Shown one piece after another: positions 62,139 through 64,000 of a stretch of DNA of 64,000 bases; the first letter of the stretch is position 1; each line of letters opens with the position of its first letter. The notes beneath the pieces are model-generated. The model was not told where the DNA came from and searched no databases. It worked only from the letters and a program-made list of their open reading frames with translations. A program made the position numbers and the translations under genes. This DNA is from a virus: positions 1-64,000 of the IMG/VR virus record IMGVR_UViG_3300024259_002152. The stretch is one strand, 5' to 3'.

Positions 62139-64000
62139 ATGGCTATAGATTTAACATCTAATACTATTGCTCAGTATAAAATGAATGATAATTCTGCGAA
62201 TACTGTTGTTATAGATTCTGCTAGAAATTATAACGGAATGTATGGCGGAGCAAATACTGACGCTAAAAGTGTTGTGGGAGTTATTAATACTGCTTTGTCT
62301 TTTAATGGGATCAATAACTATATTGATACTAATCAAACATTTCAGTCTACTTTACAAAATAGTTTTTCTATAAATTTGTGGTGCAAAGATATTGGTGAAG
62401 GTACCAATCAGCAGCATTTTGTGGCGGTAAGTTGGGGTTTATATATTTTAGAATTCTTTAAAACAGGAACGACTGTTGGAATAAATTATACTACTCAAGC
62501 TCCTGTGCCTGTTTCAGCTATTATTACCAATACACCATTAACATCTTGGAGTATGGTTACTGCTGTTGTGGAAAATTTAGATGGCTCTAATACTAGAGCT
62601 TTATTATACATCAATGGGGATTTAGTAAAAATTGGAACAACAATGGGTATACCCATGTCGGATTGGGGGACCGTTGGTACAAATCTTAATGTATATGTAG
62701 GTTGTGGCAATATCGTTGGTCATGCAATTGAAAATTTTGATGGTTATCTTGATGATGTAAGAATATTTAATAAAGTATTAACTGTAGATGAAATATCATT
62801 TCTTTATAATGATGGGACCGGAACCGAGTTATCATCTTCTGGAAATATTGATCTTATTAGCGCTCCTAGTATTATTTATCCAAATGGTGGAGAAACTTTT
62901 ACAGAAGGAGATATAAATATTCAATGGGTAGAACCAGGAAATTTATCTACCACCGAGTTGATATGGTATGAAATTTTTATAACTGATGATTATGATCCTC
63001 ATAAAAAATCAGAGTTGATTCAAATAGCAACGATTCCTTCTGGCAATACGTCTTATAGTTATACTATACAAAAAAATCTTAAAGGGACTAGGAGTCGAAT
63101 TGGCATTAGAGCAACGGACAGTACTGGGCTGAGAAGTAATATGTCTTTCTCTGCGGATTATTTTATCATTACTAATGAAAGTCTACCATCTCCTTCTATG
63201 ATAGAACCAGTTAAAGGAGATACTTATTTTTCATATGTGCCTTTTATATTTGATCATAATGCAGTTATGGGCAGATCTTCACAAAGGAGTTTTTATCAGA
63301 TATATTATAAATCTGATAATCAAGATTTGGATTGGACTTTATTAAAGAGTAATATCATGGTCGGTTCAGATCCTATTAATATCGATGTAAGTAATTTTAT
63401 AACTAATTCTGATTATGTTTTTAAAATAGAGTTGGTTGATGGGGATAATGTTTCTTCTCCTGTTTTTATTGATAATATTAATATTAATAATATTAATTTG
63501 TTTCTTATTGATACTACTCCACCTTCTGGAACTGTTCGGATAGTAGATAATGAAGAATATACTAAGGATAAGAGTTTGATACTTAGAATATCGGCAAGTG
63601 ATGAAGTAACTTTTGTGAAAGATGTTCAGATTCAGCAAACTAATACACAATCTCAGTTATCAGTTACTGGAGAATATGTCCCTCTTACTCCTTTGTTGAC
63701 ATGGGATATCAAAGAGGAGATAGCGGGTGGGGGAGTTATTGATGGGGTTAAATTAATACAGGCTAGATTTAGAGATTATGGGGGGAATACTGTAACAGCT
63801 AGTCAGGAAAAATATTTTAGGACTTATAAAAATTTGGAAAACAGGGAAGTAACCTCTTTATTCTATGATCATGCTCAAGATAATTTATATTTTTCTTTTG
63901 CTGGTGATTTAATTTCCTCTGCTTCGGCGGAATTGTATAGAAATTTAACTTTTATATCTACGCTAGATGGAGATGCTACTGCTTTAGAAGTATATAATAA
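62139..64000 (+). CDS. Adhesin with N-terminal LamG domain (3' end outside window)
   Basis: The frame is open from ATG 62139 to the window edge, at least 620 residues. Residues 8-220 form a LamG/concanavalin-type jelly roll: AQYKMNDNSANTVVIDSARN, NTALSFNGINNYIDTN and DGYLDDVRIFNKVLTVDEI are the standard landmarks. From about 245 there is a PNGGETFTEGDINIQWVEPG type fibronectin/Ig module, followed by further beta-sandwich modules (TTPPSGTVRIVDN). It is a carbohydrate-binding fibre protein by architecture. Confidence 0.7.
   Translation, partial: MAIDLTSNTIAQYKMNDNSANTVVIDSARNYNGMYGGANTDAKSVVGVINTALSFNGINNYIDTNQTFQSTLQNSFSINLWCKDIGEGTNQQHFVAVSWGLYILEFFKTGTTVGINYTTQAPVPVSAIITNTPLTSWSMVTAVVENLDGSNTRALLYINGDLVKIGTTMGIPMSDWGTVGTNLNVYVGCGNIVGHAIENFDGYLDDVRIFNKVLTVDEISFLYNDGTGTELSSSGNIDLISAPSIIYPNGGETFTEGDINIQWVEPGNLSTTELIWYEIFITDDYDPHKKSELIQIATIPSGNTSYSYTIQKNLKGTRSRIGIRATDSTGLRSNMSFSADYFIITNESLPSPSMIEPVKGDTYFSYVPFIFDHNAVMGRSSQRSFYQIYYKSDNQDLDWTLLKSNIMVGSDPINIDVSNFITNSDYVFKIELVDGDNVSSPVFIDNININNINLFLIDTTPPSGTVRIVDNEEYTKDKSLILRISASDEVTFVKDVQIQQTNTQSQLSVTGEYVPLTPLLTWDIKEEIAGGGVIDGVKLIQARFRDYGGNTVTASQEKYFRTYKNLENREVTSLFYDHAQDNLYFSFAGDLISSASAELYRNLTFISTLDGDATALEVYN

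Noticed and set aside
1-64000. Possible stop-codon reassignment as in some huge phages
   Set aside because: TAA, TAG and TGA all end well-defined genes that are followed by correct starts or terminators, and no gene needs readthrough of a stop.
1-64000. tRNA genes
   Set aside because: I found no convincing cloverleaf in the gaps, which are short and AT-rich. A dedicated scan could still find one.

Overview
The window is part of a large, AT-rich genome of a tailed double-stranded DNA bacteriophage. It is densely packed with genes that often overlap by 1-10 bases, and most starts carry strong AGGAG-type ribosome binding sites. It contains a tail tube, tail assembly chaperones, a tape measure and very large distal-tail and adhesin genes, plus several free-standing homing endonucleases. 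No sheath or contractile baseplate gene is visible, so a long non-contractile tail is the simplest reading, although such genes could lie outside. TAA, TAG and TGA all act as stops, so the code is standard. The ribosome binding sites and TTGAAA/TATAAT promoters fit a host with ordinary sigma70-type transcription; nothing here identifies the host more closely.

Layout. 1-7.1 kb: beta-helix and other virion-type proteins, a divergent GT9-like glycosyltransferase, an intracellular subtilase, a coiled-coil membrane protein and a conserved neck-type protein. 7.3-8.4 kb: a LAGLIDADG homing endonuclease with its own promoter. 8.5-13.3 kb: small accessory genes, interrupted by a minus-strand island (9.1-10.5 kb) bounded by 18-bp direct repeats and encoding an HExxH metallopeptidase, an ORF without a normal start codon and a frameshifted ORF. 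13.3-17.9 kb: a minus-strand operon of virion-type proteins with several internal duplications. 18.1-25.2 kb: a glycosyltransferase, small membrane and zinc-ribbon proteins, a macro-domain protein, a possible ssDNA-binding protein and PhoH. 25.2-31.6 kb: a 1002-residue structural-type protein, a ribbon-helix-helix/HNH homing pair and an actin-like filament protein. 31.7-41.2 kb: the head-tail and tail morphogenesis block (DUF1320-like connector, tail terminator, tail tube, chaperones with a programmed -1 frameshift, tape measure). 41.2-64 kb: distal tail hub and giant adhesins with Asp-box, NHL-like, InlB-like and LamG modules, interrupted by a second RHH/HNH pair and a GT4 glycosyltransferase. 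The last gene runs off the window.

The most striking pattern is a shared C-terminal peptide, [NDS]RF[DEK]ILDL followed directly by the stop codon. Seven otherwise different proteins carry it, at 10.6, 11.7, 11.9, 12.5, 13.0, 21.7 and 30.1 kb, and a decayed eighth copy lies at 21.7 kb. Synonymous codons vary among copies, so selection acts on the peptide. It resembles the C-terminal clamp-binding peptide of T4-like DNA polymerases, which suggests that these proteins dock on a common hub such as the phage sliding clamp. This is a hypothesis; it could equally be a sorting, packaging or degradation tag.
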